From an uncultured Sphingomonadales bacterium (GTDB taxonomy: Bacteria > Pseudomonadota > Alphaproteobacteria > Sphingomonadales > Sphingomonadaceae): 5,592 bases of DNA. Numbering within the stretch: the first letter of the stretch is position 1; the number at the start of each line of letters is the position of its first letter. Below the pieces are notes generated by a model, which was given only the letters and a program-made list of their open reading frames with translations, made no database searches and was not told the origin of the DNA. Position numbers and translations under genes: made by a program. Location: assembly GCA_903893935.1 (NCBI GenBank), contig CAITOD010000011.1, positions 1 through 5,592 of the forward strand, in the 5' to 3' direction. Of the stretch, positions 1 through 5,592 are shown one piece after another.

Positions 1-2067
1 GGCGGTAAGACCGAGGCCTATCCTGGCCTCGCGGCATTTACCATCGCGCTGCGGCGGATGACCGGGCCTGGCCTATTGGGCGCCGGGGTCAGCGTGATCA
101 TGCGCTATACCCTGCGACTTTTGACGCTGGACCAGTTGGGCCGTGCGGCGGGGTTGATCTGTGCGCTGGAACTGTTGCGGACGGACCCCGAATATGTCGA
201 GAATGGCCGACGCCTGCTTGGCGATTGGCCGATCGAAATCGGGCTTTGGGTCGGTTCGGATGCCTCGCCCAATGTTCTGGGCGGCAAGGGCAACACTGGT
301 GATGGCACCGCGGTGAAGCGGGTTCGCGCCTACAAGACTGGCCGCGACAAACGAGCGCCCGCGCCGATCAAGCAATGCCCATGGTGTGCGACAGAGTTTT
401 CGCCCGAGAGCTTTCATTGCGTCCCCAACAGCGATTTTCCGCAAAATCTGGAACTGCGCTGCTCGAACGTGGCTTGCGCGTTCACCGGGGATCGGCCGTT
501 GCCGATCGTGATCGTGGATGAGGCGATTTACCGCCGGCTGCCCGCGTTCATTGTCGCCACAGTCGACAAGTTTGCCTCGCTGCCCTGGAAGGGCGAAGCT
601 GGCGCATTCTTTGGCCATGTCGATCGTCATGACGCCGCCGGCTTCTATGGCGCTTCCGAACCACACAAGGGCAGGCCACTCGACAGCGGCTTTGCGCTCG
701 ATCCGCCAGACCTGATCATTCAGGACGAACTCCATTTGATTTCGGGGCCGCTAGGGACCGTTGCCGGGCTGTATGAGGCGGCTATCGACCGTCTCTGCTC
801 TCGTGAGCAGGGCGGGCAGCTTGTTCGGCCCAAGATTGTGGCTTCGACAGCGACGGTTCGGCGCGCGCAGGCTCAGATTGAGGCGTTGTTCGACCGATTG
901 CGGACGGAGATTTTCCCTCCGCCGGGACTGTCGCGCACAAATAGCTTTTTCGCCGTGACAGTCTCGGAAGCGCAAAGTCCCGCGCGCTGGTATGCCGGGA
1001 TTGCGGCGGGCGGGCGTGGGCCAAAGCTGGTCTTTCTGCGCACTCTGATGTCGGTACTTTCGGCCTCGGCTGCGCTTGCAATCGACAATACCGAAGCCGC
1101 AGACCCCTACATGTCCGCACTCTGCTATTTCAACGCCTTGCGCGAATTGGGGGGTGCGCGACGGATCGTTGAAGACGAAGTGAGGGCCGGTCTATCAAAC
1201 TATGGCGATCAGCGCCGCCGGATTGAACCCGATGCGCAGCCATTCACCAATCGATCGATCGGTGAGCCGTTGGAACTGACCTCGCGCGTCTCGACCGACG
1301 AAGTGGCCGAGGCGAAGAAGCGTCTGGAACAGGTGTTTGCCGGTTCGCAGAGTCATGTCGATGTGGCGCTGGCCACTAACATGATCTCGGTCGGCCTCGA
1401 TATTCTTCGCCTTGGCCTGATGCTGGTTCAGGGGCAGCCGAAAACGGCTGCGGAATATATTCAGGCAACCAGTCGCGTGGGACGTGACCCCCGACGACCC
1501 GGCCTGGTGCTGGCTGTGCTCAACCTCCACAAGCCGCGCGACCGGATGCATTTTGAACAGTTCGCTCATTTCCACGCCAGTTTTTATCGGGCGGTCGAAG
1601 CAACCAGCGTGACGCCCTGGTCTGCACGGGCGCTTGATCGCGCGCTTGCAGCGATCGTCGTGGCGCTGGCCAGGCATCTGCGGCCGCATCTGACCCCATC
1701 TGCTGCCGCGCGGGACATCGCTGCTGACGGCCAATTGCAGCATGAAATTGCAGAATACCTCTGCAAGCGTTCGCGGCAGGCGGTGGTGGGCGGTCCGGAA
1801 GCGCTGCGTAGCCAAATCGGCAATTTGTTTTCGACCTGGGAAGAGCTGGTCGACCAGCAGACCGTCGCTGGCGGCGGGTTTGCCTACGATAAGCGTGATG
1901 CTGGCGGATTGCTGCACGCGCCACTCGCCAAGGAATTGGCAGAGCTCGATCAACGGTATCATTCGTTCATCGCGGGATGGAGCATGCGCGATGTCGAACC
2001 TGCCGTTCGTCTCAAAACGCGCGGGCCCAAGGGCCAACTTATCGGCAATGCAAAGGATTTGGGCTGA
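1..2067 (+). CDS. drmA: DISARM helicase DrmA, C-terminal 688 residues (5' end outside window)
   Basis: This is the ATP-dependent helicase/translocase subunit of the DISARM phage-defence system; it pairs with DrmB to load on and move along invading DNA. The frame is already open at base 1 and reads GGKTEAY, the end of a Walker A motif, so the gene starts left of the window and the ATG at 58 is internal. Residues counted from base 1: motif Ia-like RYTLRLLTLDQ near 35-45; a cysteine cluster (C126, C129, C140, C154, C159) likely to bind zinc; TVDKF near 187-191; the DEXH box as DELH at 242-245 (bases 724-735); STAT (motif III) at 282-285; ATNMISVGLDI (motif V) near 458; QATSRVGRD (motif VI) at 488-496. 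All helicase motifs from I to VI are present and intact. Family members are usually over 1000 residues, so several hundred N-terminal residues are missing. It ends by overlapping the drmB start. The family call is confident; a general DUF1998-associated helicase is the only alternative. Confidence 0.92.
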   Translation, partial: GGKTEAYPGLAAFTIALRRMTGPGLLGAGVSVIMRYTLRLLTLDQLGRAAGLICALELLRTDPEYVENGRRLLGDWPIEIGLWVGSDASPNVLGGKGNTGDGTAVKRVRAYKTGRDKRAPAPIKQCPWCATEFSPESFHCVPNSDFPQNLELRCSNVACAFTGDRPLPIVIVDEAIYRRLPAFIVATVDKFASLPWKGEAGAFFGHVDRHDAAGFYGASEPHKGRPLDSGFALDPPDLIIQDELHLISGPLGTVAGLYEAAIDRLCSREQGGQLVRPKIVASTATVRRAQAQIEALFDRLRTEIFPPPGLSRTNSFFAVTVSEAQSPARWYAGIAAGGRGPKLVFLRTLMSVLSASAALAIDNTEAADPYMSALCYFNALRELGGARRIVEDEVRAGLSNYGDQRRRIEPDAQPFTNRSIGEPLELTSRVSTDEVAEAKKRLEQVFAGSQSHVDVALATNMISVGLDILRLGLMLVQGQPKTAAEYIQATSRVGRDPRRPGLVLAVLNLHKPRDRMHFEQFAHFHASFYRAVEATSVTPWSARALDRALAAIVVALARHLRPHLTPSAAARDIAADGQLQHEIAEYLCKRSRQAVVGGPEALRSQIGNLFSTWEELVDQQTVAGGGFAYDKRDAGGLLHAPLAKELAELDQRYHSFIAGWSMRDVEPAVRLKTRGPKGQLIGNAKDLG
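2052..2057 (+). promoter_or_regulatory. Ribosome binding site of drmB, inside the drmA 3' end
   Basis: AAAGGA lies inside the last codons of drmA, nine bases before the ATG at 2067. It supports the start at 2067 over the in-frame upstream ATG at 1977, which would add 30 cysteine- and arginine-rich residues lying wholly within drmA. With the one-base stop/start overlap it suggests translational coupling. Confidence 0.6.
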
Positions 2068-3935
2068 TGAGCGAATCTTCCGCCAAGGCGGAGCTTCGGC
2101 TTTCGCAGGTGATCACGACTTATGGTCCAGGGGCCATGGTCGATTTGCCGTCGCGATCGGTCATCATCGGCGGACTGGACCGTTGGGACATGACGACCAA
2201 GGGCAGTTGGCATACCATCAATGAGCCTCGTGCCGTTCAATTGCTCGAAGAGCGCCTGAGCGAGGAAAACGGCCCATTGAAACAAGGTGTGCGATTGACT
2301 CTGCGCTCGCCACCGGTCGATCCGAAGCTTCCTGGCCGGGAGCCTCCCGGCATTGCGGCGACGATTTTCCCCTGCTGGTTCATCGTCAACGAAGACGAAC
2401 AGATCCCGGGCGGCCGCCGCCGCCGGCTCGTCCATTGGGACCACCTTGATCCCGCGAATGGCCGGAGCAAGTTCGTCTCTGATAGTGGCAAAAAGGTCGA
2501 CGTCACCCCGATCCGGTTCGTTGCTGCCTGCAAGAAGGGGCATATTCAGGACATCGACTGGCCATGGCACATCCACGGCGGCGCCAAATGTGCAGAGCCC
2601 CTTTGGCTTGAAGAGCGCGGCACCACGGGTGACCCTCGTAACATTCGCATCGTGTGTGGTTGCGAGCGGGAACTGTCGTTGCAGGATGCCCAAATTGCTG
2701 GCCGATTTGGACGGTGCAAGGGGCGCCAGCCGTGGCTTGAAACCGATGCCGAGGGTGGCTGTTCCGAAACCCTGCGCTTTCTGACCCGAAGTGCGACGAA
2801 CGCCTATTTTCCTATGGTTTTGACCGTGATCTCGCTGCCGTCAGGCGAAGATGAGCTGACACGCAAGGTGCAGGAACATTGGGATCAGCTGCGCAAGGCC
2901 GCGAATGTTTCGATGTTGCCCGCGCTTCGCTTGTTTGATGAGGTCATCGCCGATGCTTTCAAAGGCATTTCCGATGAAGACCTGTTTGCCGCGATCGAAC
3001 GACATGAAAAGGTGATCGTGCAAAGCCTCGACAAGAAGCCGAAATACGCGGAATTTGAGATACTTGCATCAGGACGGGCGCTGATTGGCGAGAATCGACC
3101 AGAATCCAAACTGCATGCCGAGACCCTTGAACGCAACGAATGGGGCGGCGGTCACAGCCGCCTCAGCGGCATCGCATCGGTGGTGAAGGTCCACCGGCTG
3201 AGGGAAGTATCGTGCTTGTACGGGTTCACCCGGTTTGAAGCGGCACCGACTGCGATCGACGGCGATATTGAGGAAATCACGATTGCCGTCGACGGCGCTG
3301 CAATCGCGTCCGAGCTCACATGGCTTCCGGCAATCGAGCAGTTCGGCGAAGGCATTTTCCTGACGTTTGACAATGATAGCGTCACGAGATGGCTTGCCAC
3401 TGCCGGAGTGCAAACCAGAACGGCGACACTCAGCAAGGGCTTTGACCGGTGGGTCGACAATCGGTTCAAAGACCGCCCGAAGCGGCCTGAGTTTCCTGGC
3501 GCAACCTACTACCTCCTGCACGCGTTCAGCCATGCGCTGATGACGGAATTGGCCTTGGAATGCGGCTATCCCACCACGTCGCTAAAGGAGAGGATCTACG
3601 CCCTGCCAGGCGAAGGCGGCGTGAACCACTACGGCTTGATGCTGTACACCGCGACTGCTGGCACACAGGGAACGCTTGGCGGCTTGCTGGCAACCGTTCC
3701 CCGACTGTCGGAAATCTTGCTCAGGGCACTGGATAAGCTGGTCATCTGTTCCAGCGATCCGATCTGCTCGGAAAACAGCCCGGAAAATTACCGCGACGAT
3801 CGCGCTGTCCATGGCGCCGCATGCCACAGCTGCCTTCTCGTTCCCGAAACCAGCTGTGAATGCCGCAATTTGTTTCTCGACCGGGCTCTGGTTGTATCGA
3901 CCCTGACTGAGGGAGATTGCAATTTCTTCAAATGA
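2067..3935 (+). CDS. drmB: DISARM protein DrmB (DUF1998 domain), complete, 622 residues
   Basis: DrmB is the DUF1998 partner of the DrmA helicase; the DrmA-DrmB complex is the core of DISARM and binds DNA. The protein opens with the typical RLSQVITTYGPGAMVDLP stretch (11-28). A first cysteine/histidine cluster follows: ACKKGH (C155), C175, CGC (C197, C199), C217 and C232, resembling a zinc-binding module. The C-terminal DUF1998 part has YYLLHAFSHAL (481-491), GTLGGL (535-540) and a second cluster, C561, C567, then GAACHSCL (C586, C589) and SCEC (C597, C599), leading into the NLFLDRALVV end. Length is normal for the family and no frame is broken. I chose ATG 2067 because the protein then begins at the conserved N-terminus and the start overlaps the drmA stop by one base. 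It is co-transcribed with drmA; any promoter lies left of the window. The usual next gene, drmC, is not found. Confidence 0.93.
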   Translation: MSESSAKAELRLSQVITTYGPGAMVDLPSRSVIIGGLDRWDMTTKGSWHTINEPRAVQLLEERLSEENGPLKQGVRLTLRSPPVDPKLPGREPPGIAATIFPCWFIVNEDEQIPGGRRRRLVHWDHLDPANGRSKFVSDSGKKVDVTPIRFVAACKKGHIQDIDWPWHIHGGAKCAEPLWLEERGTTGDPRNIRIVCGCERELSLQDAQIAGRFGRCKGRQPWLETDAEGGCSETLRFLTRSATNAYFPMVLTVISLPSGEDELTRKVQEHWDQLRKAANVSMLPALRLFDEVIADAFKGISDEDLFAAIERHEKVIVQSLDKKPKYAEFEILASGRALIGENRPESKLHAETLERNEWGGGHSRLSGIASVVKVHRLREVSCLYGFTRFEAAPTAIDGDIEEITIAVDGAAIASELTWLPAIEQFGEGIFLTFDNDSVTRWLATAGVQTRTATLSKGFDRWVDNRFKDRPKRPEFPGATYYLLHAFSHALMTELALECGYPTTSLKERIYALPGEGGVNHYGLMLYTATAGTQGTLGGLLATVPRLSEILLRALDKLVICSSDPICSENSPENYRDDRAVHGAACHSCLLVPETSCECRNLFLDRALVVSTLTEGDCNFFK

Positions 3936-4084
3936 CAGCGTTGAACCATGCAACAGCTTATGGTGCGGTTGATGTGCTCCACTGCAATGCGCCGACGCGG
4001 AAGGTCGGTAAGGAACCCCGTAGTCGTCGTTCAGCCGACGCTTACGGCGATACTGATTGCCGTCTTTCAGCCAGCGTGGTGGCG
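3936..4084 (-). pseudogene. Short stretch after drmB with a possible transposase relic; no drmC
   Basis: About 150 bases between the convergent drmB and GGCT-like genes, with no convincing intact gene. On the minus strand a frame (about 4030 to 3937) reads TDLPRRRIAVEHINRTI, which recalls the R-x-I-x-VEH-x-x-x-R-x-I(K) tail of IS5-type DDE transposases. A neighbouring minus frame (about 4076 to 4005) is also open and basic, as if one gene had been frameshifted. This is a resemblance by eye over less than 20 residues and could be chance. A small inverted repeat, CCGAC/GTCGG (3992-3996 and 4004-4008), has no T-run after it, so I do not call it a terminator. On the plus strand an 82-codon frame starts at ATG 3932, overlapping the drmB stop as ATGA, but its product looks like nothing known and it runs antisense into the next gene. 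Confidence 0.22.
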
Positions 4085-4693
4085 CTAGTCAAGGCTGCGT
4101 CCGCCCAGCTTTTCGCGTGCTTGCTCAAGGCTGGCGGTGCCAGTCTGCTGCAGAATGGCCGCTTCGTAATCCTGCGATAGTTTTGTTACAATGCCATTGG
4201 CCCGGGCCGTGATCAGATAGGAAATGCCATCAAGGCCAAGCTTCGCTTTGCCGACGCTCGCAATTGCCAGAGCCGCGAGATGATTGGGGTCAAGCGGTTC
4301 GATATTGGCGGCAATGCTTGTATATAGTAGCGTTTCGCAGCCAAGCGTGTTTGAAAATATCGCGATCCGCACGGCGTTGGGCTGGTCCACGCGCGCTCCC
4401 GGATAACCGCGCCCGGTATCGAGCGTTCGCGTTTCTCGGCGCCACAGCATATCGGTCGCCTCGCGTATGGAGCAGTCTAGTAGGAGTATGGCTGACTTCA
4501 CGTACGCGCCATCGGCGTAAGGTACGAGCGTCGGACCGTTGCCGCGGCTCAAACTCTTGCGCGCAAACTCCACCGCTACCGGCGACGTTATGTTCCGAAC
4601 AATTCTTGTGATGTGGCCGGCGAGCTCGTCTCCAGGTTCATCGATGAGCGAACCATAAGCGAGAATGCCGAGAAGTTGTTGGGACAAAGTCAT
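4085..4693 (-). CDS. Gamma-glutamylcyclotransferase-fold protein (ChaC/AIG2-like), 202 residues
   Basis: Enzymes of this fold release the gamma-glutamyl group of small peptides or amines as 5-oxoproline; ChaC members cleave glutathione. Visible signs: GILAYGSLID at residues 9-18, with the YGSL loop (13-16) that binds the gamma-glutamyl moiety; FARKSLSRGNGPTLVPY (43-59), like the R-x-S...G-x-PTLVP strand of the family; and LWRRET (83-88), where E87 sits where the catalytic glutamate lies in ChaC-type proteins. The rest, to residue 202, is alanine-rich and probably helical. ATG 4693 puts YGSL near the N-terminus as usual; the longer TTG start at 4732 has no ribosome site. The gene converges on drmB and diverges from the nuclease gene. 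The substrate cannot be read from sequence. In a defence island it might modify a peptide, toxin or nucleotide-linked metabolite, but that is inference. The fold call is fairly sure; the activity is not. Confidence 0.75.
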   Translation of the reverse strand: MTLSQQLLGILAYGSLIDEPGDELAGHITRIVRNITSPVAVEFARKSLSRGNGPTLVPYADGAYVKSAILLLDCSIREATDMLWRRETRTLDTGRGYPGARVDQPNAVRIAIFSNTLGCETLLYTSIAANIEPLDPNHLAALAIASVGKAKLGLDGISYLITARANGIVTKLSQDYEAAILQQTGTASLEQAREKLGGRSLD

Positions 4694-4752
4694 CTGCGGT
4701 TTCTTCGTACAGAACAGGCATCTATAACGCAAGACAAGGAGGCTTCTTGCTC
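4694..4752. promoter_or_regulatory. Compact divergent intergenic region with a shared TATA-like element
   Basis: Fifty-nine bases separate the starts of the divergent GGCT-like and nuclease genes. TCTATAAC at 4721-4728 reads as a -10-like TATAAC on the plus strand and TATAGA on the minus strand. No good -35 box is seen for either direction, and for the plus strand the predicted start point would fall right at the ribosome site. A true promoter for one or both genes may lie further inside the opposite gene. Confidence 0.25.
4736..4742 (+). promoter_or_regulatory. Strong Shine-Dalgarno of the nuclease gene
   Basis: AAGGAGG is a near-perfect anti-16S match, the strongest in the window. It lies ten bases before ATG 4753 and only four before the in-frame TTG at 4747, so it favours the ATG. 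It indicates efficient translation and a start that does not depend on an upstream gene. Confidence 0.75.
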
Positions 4753-5373
4753 ATGATCGACGATGCATGGACGCGGAGACAGATAGCCAAATCGATATCC
4801 GGTTCGCTCGACACGCTCGTCAAGGACCGTATGACCGGACTGGTTGAAGAGCCTGACATCACCTCGCGCATCGGCCAGCGACTCGAAGACAGCTTCGATG
4901 GCCGCGACCTCCACGGCTTTCGCGTTCGCGTCATTTCCGAAACTATGCCTTCGCATGGTCCGGGCAGTCTCGAAAAGCCGACCGGGACCGACCTCTATAT
5001 CGCGCTTTCGATCACAGACCGGTTCGGCCATCAGACCAGCAAAGGCATTCTCGTCCAAGCCAAGCGTGAGGACAGGCTTCATTGGAGCGATCTCCAAGAG
5101 CAATGCCGACGCATGCGCCACATTAGCGCCAAGGGCTCAGTGGTCTGGCTCTACCGATGGAACGGCATCGGTGTCATGCGCGCGTCGGATGTGGAAAGGC
5201 GGTCCACCCCGGTGGTTGACGCCGACGCGTTCTTTGAAAGCGTGCTTGGCTGTAAAATCGGTGACAAACGACGCGTGCCACAAGCACCTTTTGGTGACCG
5301 TGCGGCACTTAAAGCCATGCTGATGAAGTTAAGCGCGCAAAACGCCGTCTGGCTCGATCTCGCAGAAAAGTAG
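4753..5373 (+). CDS. Predicted PD-(D/E)XK endonuclease, Mrr-like core, 206 residues
   Basis: I do not recognise an exact family, but the core pattern is that of PD-(D/E)XK nucleases, which cut DNA with a divalent metal. From ATG 4753: an N-terminal helical part with acidic residues (E32, E33, D35, E45) that may include the motif I glutamate; then PTGTDLYIAL (76-85), giving the metal-binding aspartate D80 before a beta strand; then GILVQAKRE (98-106), giving Q102 and K104 as the QxK form of the (D/E)xK motif. QxK is typical of Mrr-type and some modification-dependent restriction enzymes. A helix with DLQEQCRRM (113-121) follows, also usual after the catalytic lysine, then VVWLYRW (130-136). 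There is no obvious DNA-recognition domain and no membrane segment. It is transcribed away from the GGCT-like gene and in the same direction as drmAB. It could serve as an effector nuclease beside DISARM or be an independent restriction gene; catalysis is inferred only. Confidence 0.62.
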   Translation: MIDDAWTRRQIAKSISGSLDTLVKDRMTGLVEEPDITSRIGQRLEDSFDGRDLHGFRVRVISETMPSHGPGSLEKPTGTDLYIALSITDRFGHQTSKGILVQAKREDRLHWSDLQEQCRRMRHISAKGSVVWLYRWNGIGVMRASDVERRSTPVVDADAFFESVLGCKIGDKRRVPQAPFGDRAALKAMLMKLSAQNAVWLDLAEK

Positions 5374-5374
5374 A

Positions 5375-5485
5375 ATGATCAACCCTCATCAAACAGTGGA
5401 GCGATCGTGGCTGACGCCAAACTATTTTCTTGAATTGCTCCGCAAAAGGCGGCCAGATCAGGAGCCGCTTTCGACCGATTGTTAA
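5375..5485 (+). CDS. Small 36-residue ORF directly after the nuclease gene
   Basis: ATG 5375 follows the nuclease stop by one base and the frame ends with TAA at 5483-5485. The product is basic with a helical-looking stretch (WLTPNYFLELLRKRR) and matches nothing I know. Tight spacing favours a coupled small gene or the broken 5' end of a longer one. Against this, there is only a weak purine stretch before it (AGAAAAG), and a minus-strand frame covers the same bases. Within it, an imperfect hairpin (5446-5453 with 5464-5471, eight pairs including one G-T, ten-base loop) could instead be a weak terminator for the nuclease gene. Confidence 0.2.
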   Translation: MINPHQTVERSWLTPNYFLELLRKRRPDQEPLSTDC

Positions 5486-5592
5486 CCGCACACATAGAAG
5501 CTGATGTATTCGATTGTCGTGGTCGACTGCACAAAACCTGGGGAGCGACCGACTCGCTTGGGACCATAGTAGAATGGCGTAGGCAGCAAGAA
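5379..5592 (-). other. Open minus-strand frame running in from the right edge; unclear
   Basis: The last 219 bases after the nuclease gene look more A/T-rich than the rest. On the minus strand one frame is open from the right edge to a TGA at 5379-5381 (about 70 residues, ending IAPLFDEG). A second minus frame is open from the edge to a TAA at 5482-5484 (about 36 residues, including FYYGPKRVGRSPGFVQ). Either could be the 3' end of a gene converging on the nuclease gene. Neither is recognisable, and at this length chance openness is possible. No tRNA, attachment site or clear terminator was seen. Confidence 0.2.

Noticed and set aside
58..60. ATG at 58 as the start of drmA
   Set aside because: The frame is open upstream to base 1 and encodes the end of a Walker A motif (GGKTEAY), so the start lies outside the window.
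1195..2037. Long minus-strand open frame opposite drmA (280 residues)
   Set aside because: It is antisense to conserved helicase motifs V and VI, has no recognisable domain, and long shadow frames are common in G+C-rich genes.
1977..2066. Upstream in-frame ATG at 1977 as the start of drmB
   Set aside because: The extra 30 residues lie inside drmA, are unlike the DrmB N-terminus, and ATG 2067 has a ribosome site and stop/start overlap.
1959..2693. Minus-strand open frame opposite drmB (244 residues)
   Set aside because: Shadow of the conserved drmB N-terminal half; no motif or ribosome site seen.
3992..4008. CCGAC/GTCGG inverted repeat as a terminator
   Set aside because: Five-pair stem with a seven-base loop and no T-run on either side.
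4694..4732. TTG start at 4732 for the GGCT-like gene
   Set aside because: No ribosome site before it, and ATG 4693 places the YGSL motif at the usual distance from the N-terminus.
4690..5121. Minus-strand open frame across the nuclease gene (143 residues)
   Set aside because: It overlaps the nuclease catalytic core in antisense; the plus strand has the strong ribosome site and the GTD...QAK motif.
1..5592. CRISPR array, tRNA or rRNA gene
   Set aside because: No regularly spaced direct repeats and no tRNA- or rRNA-like conserved stretches were seen on either strand.

Overview
The window is a piece of a bacterial defence island. The G+C-rich, CTG- and GCG/GCC-rich codon use suggests a proteobacterium, most likely an alphaproteobacterium of the sphingomonad type. 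That placement is a guess from composition and protein style, not from a marker gene.

Left part (1-3935, + strand): two genes of the DISARM anti-phage system. drmA is a large SF2-type helicase that enters from the left edge within its Walker A motif. It is followed without a gap by drmB, a complete DUF1998 protein of about 622 residues with two cysteine clusters. The drmA stop and drmB start share one base (TGATG), so the two are one operon and probably translationally coupled. DrmA and DrmB form the DNA-binding, translocating core complex of DISARM.

Middle (3936-4084): the position where DISARM operons usually carry drmC (a phospholipase-D-fold protein) holds no recognisable drmC. It is a short stretch with only a weak hint of a decayed transposase on the minus strand.

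Right part (4085-5373): a divergent pair. On the minus strand is a gamma-glutamylcyclotransferase-fold protein (ChaC/AIG2-like, YGSL and LWRRE motifs). On the plus strand, behind a near-perfect Shine-Dalgarno, is a small predicted PD-(D/E)XK endonuclease with a GTD...QAK core, like Mrr-type enzymes. The two start codons are about 60 bases apart. Neither is a canonical DISARM component. They are either separate island cargo or an unrecognised accessory module that replaces the missing nuclease-like subunit.

Far right (5374-5592): more A/T-rich, no gene recognised. It holds a 36-codon ORF just after the nuclease and an open minus-strand frame running in from the right edge. The methyltransferase that DISARM needs for self-protection is not in this window. 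It would have to lie left of base 1, right of 5592, or elsewhere in the genome.
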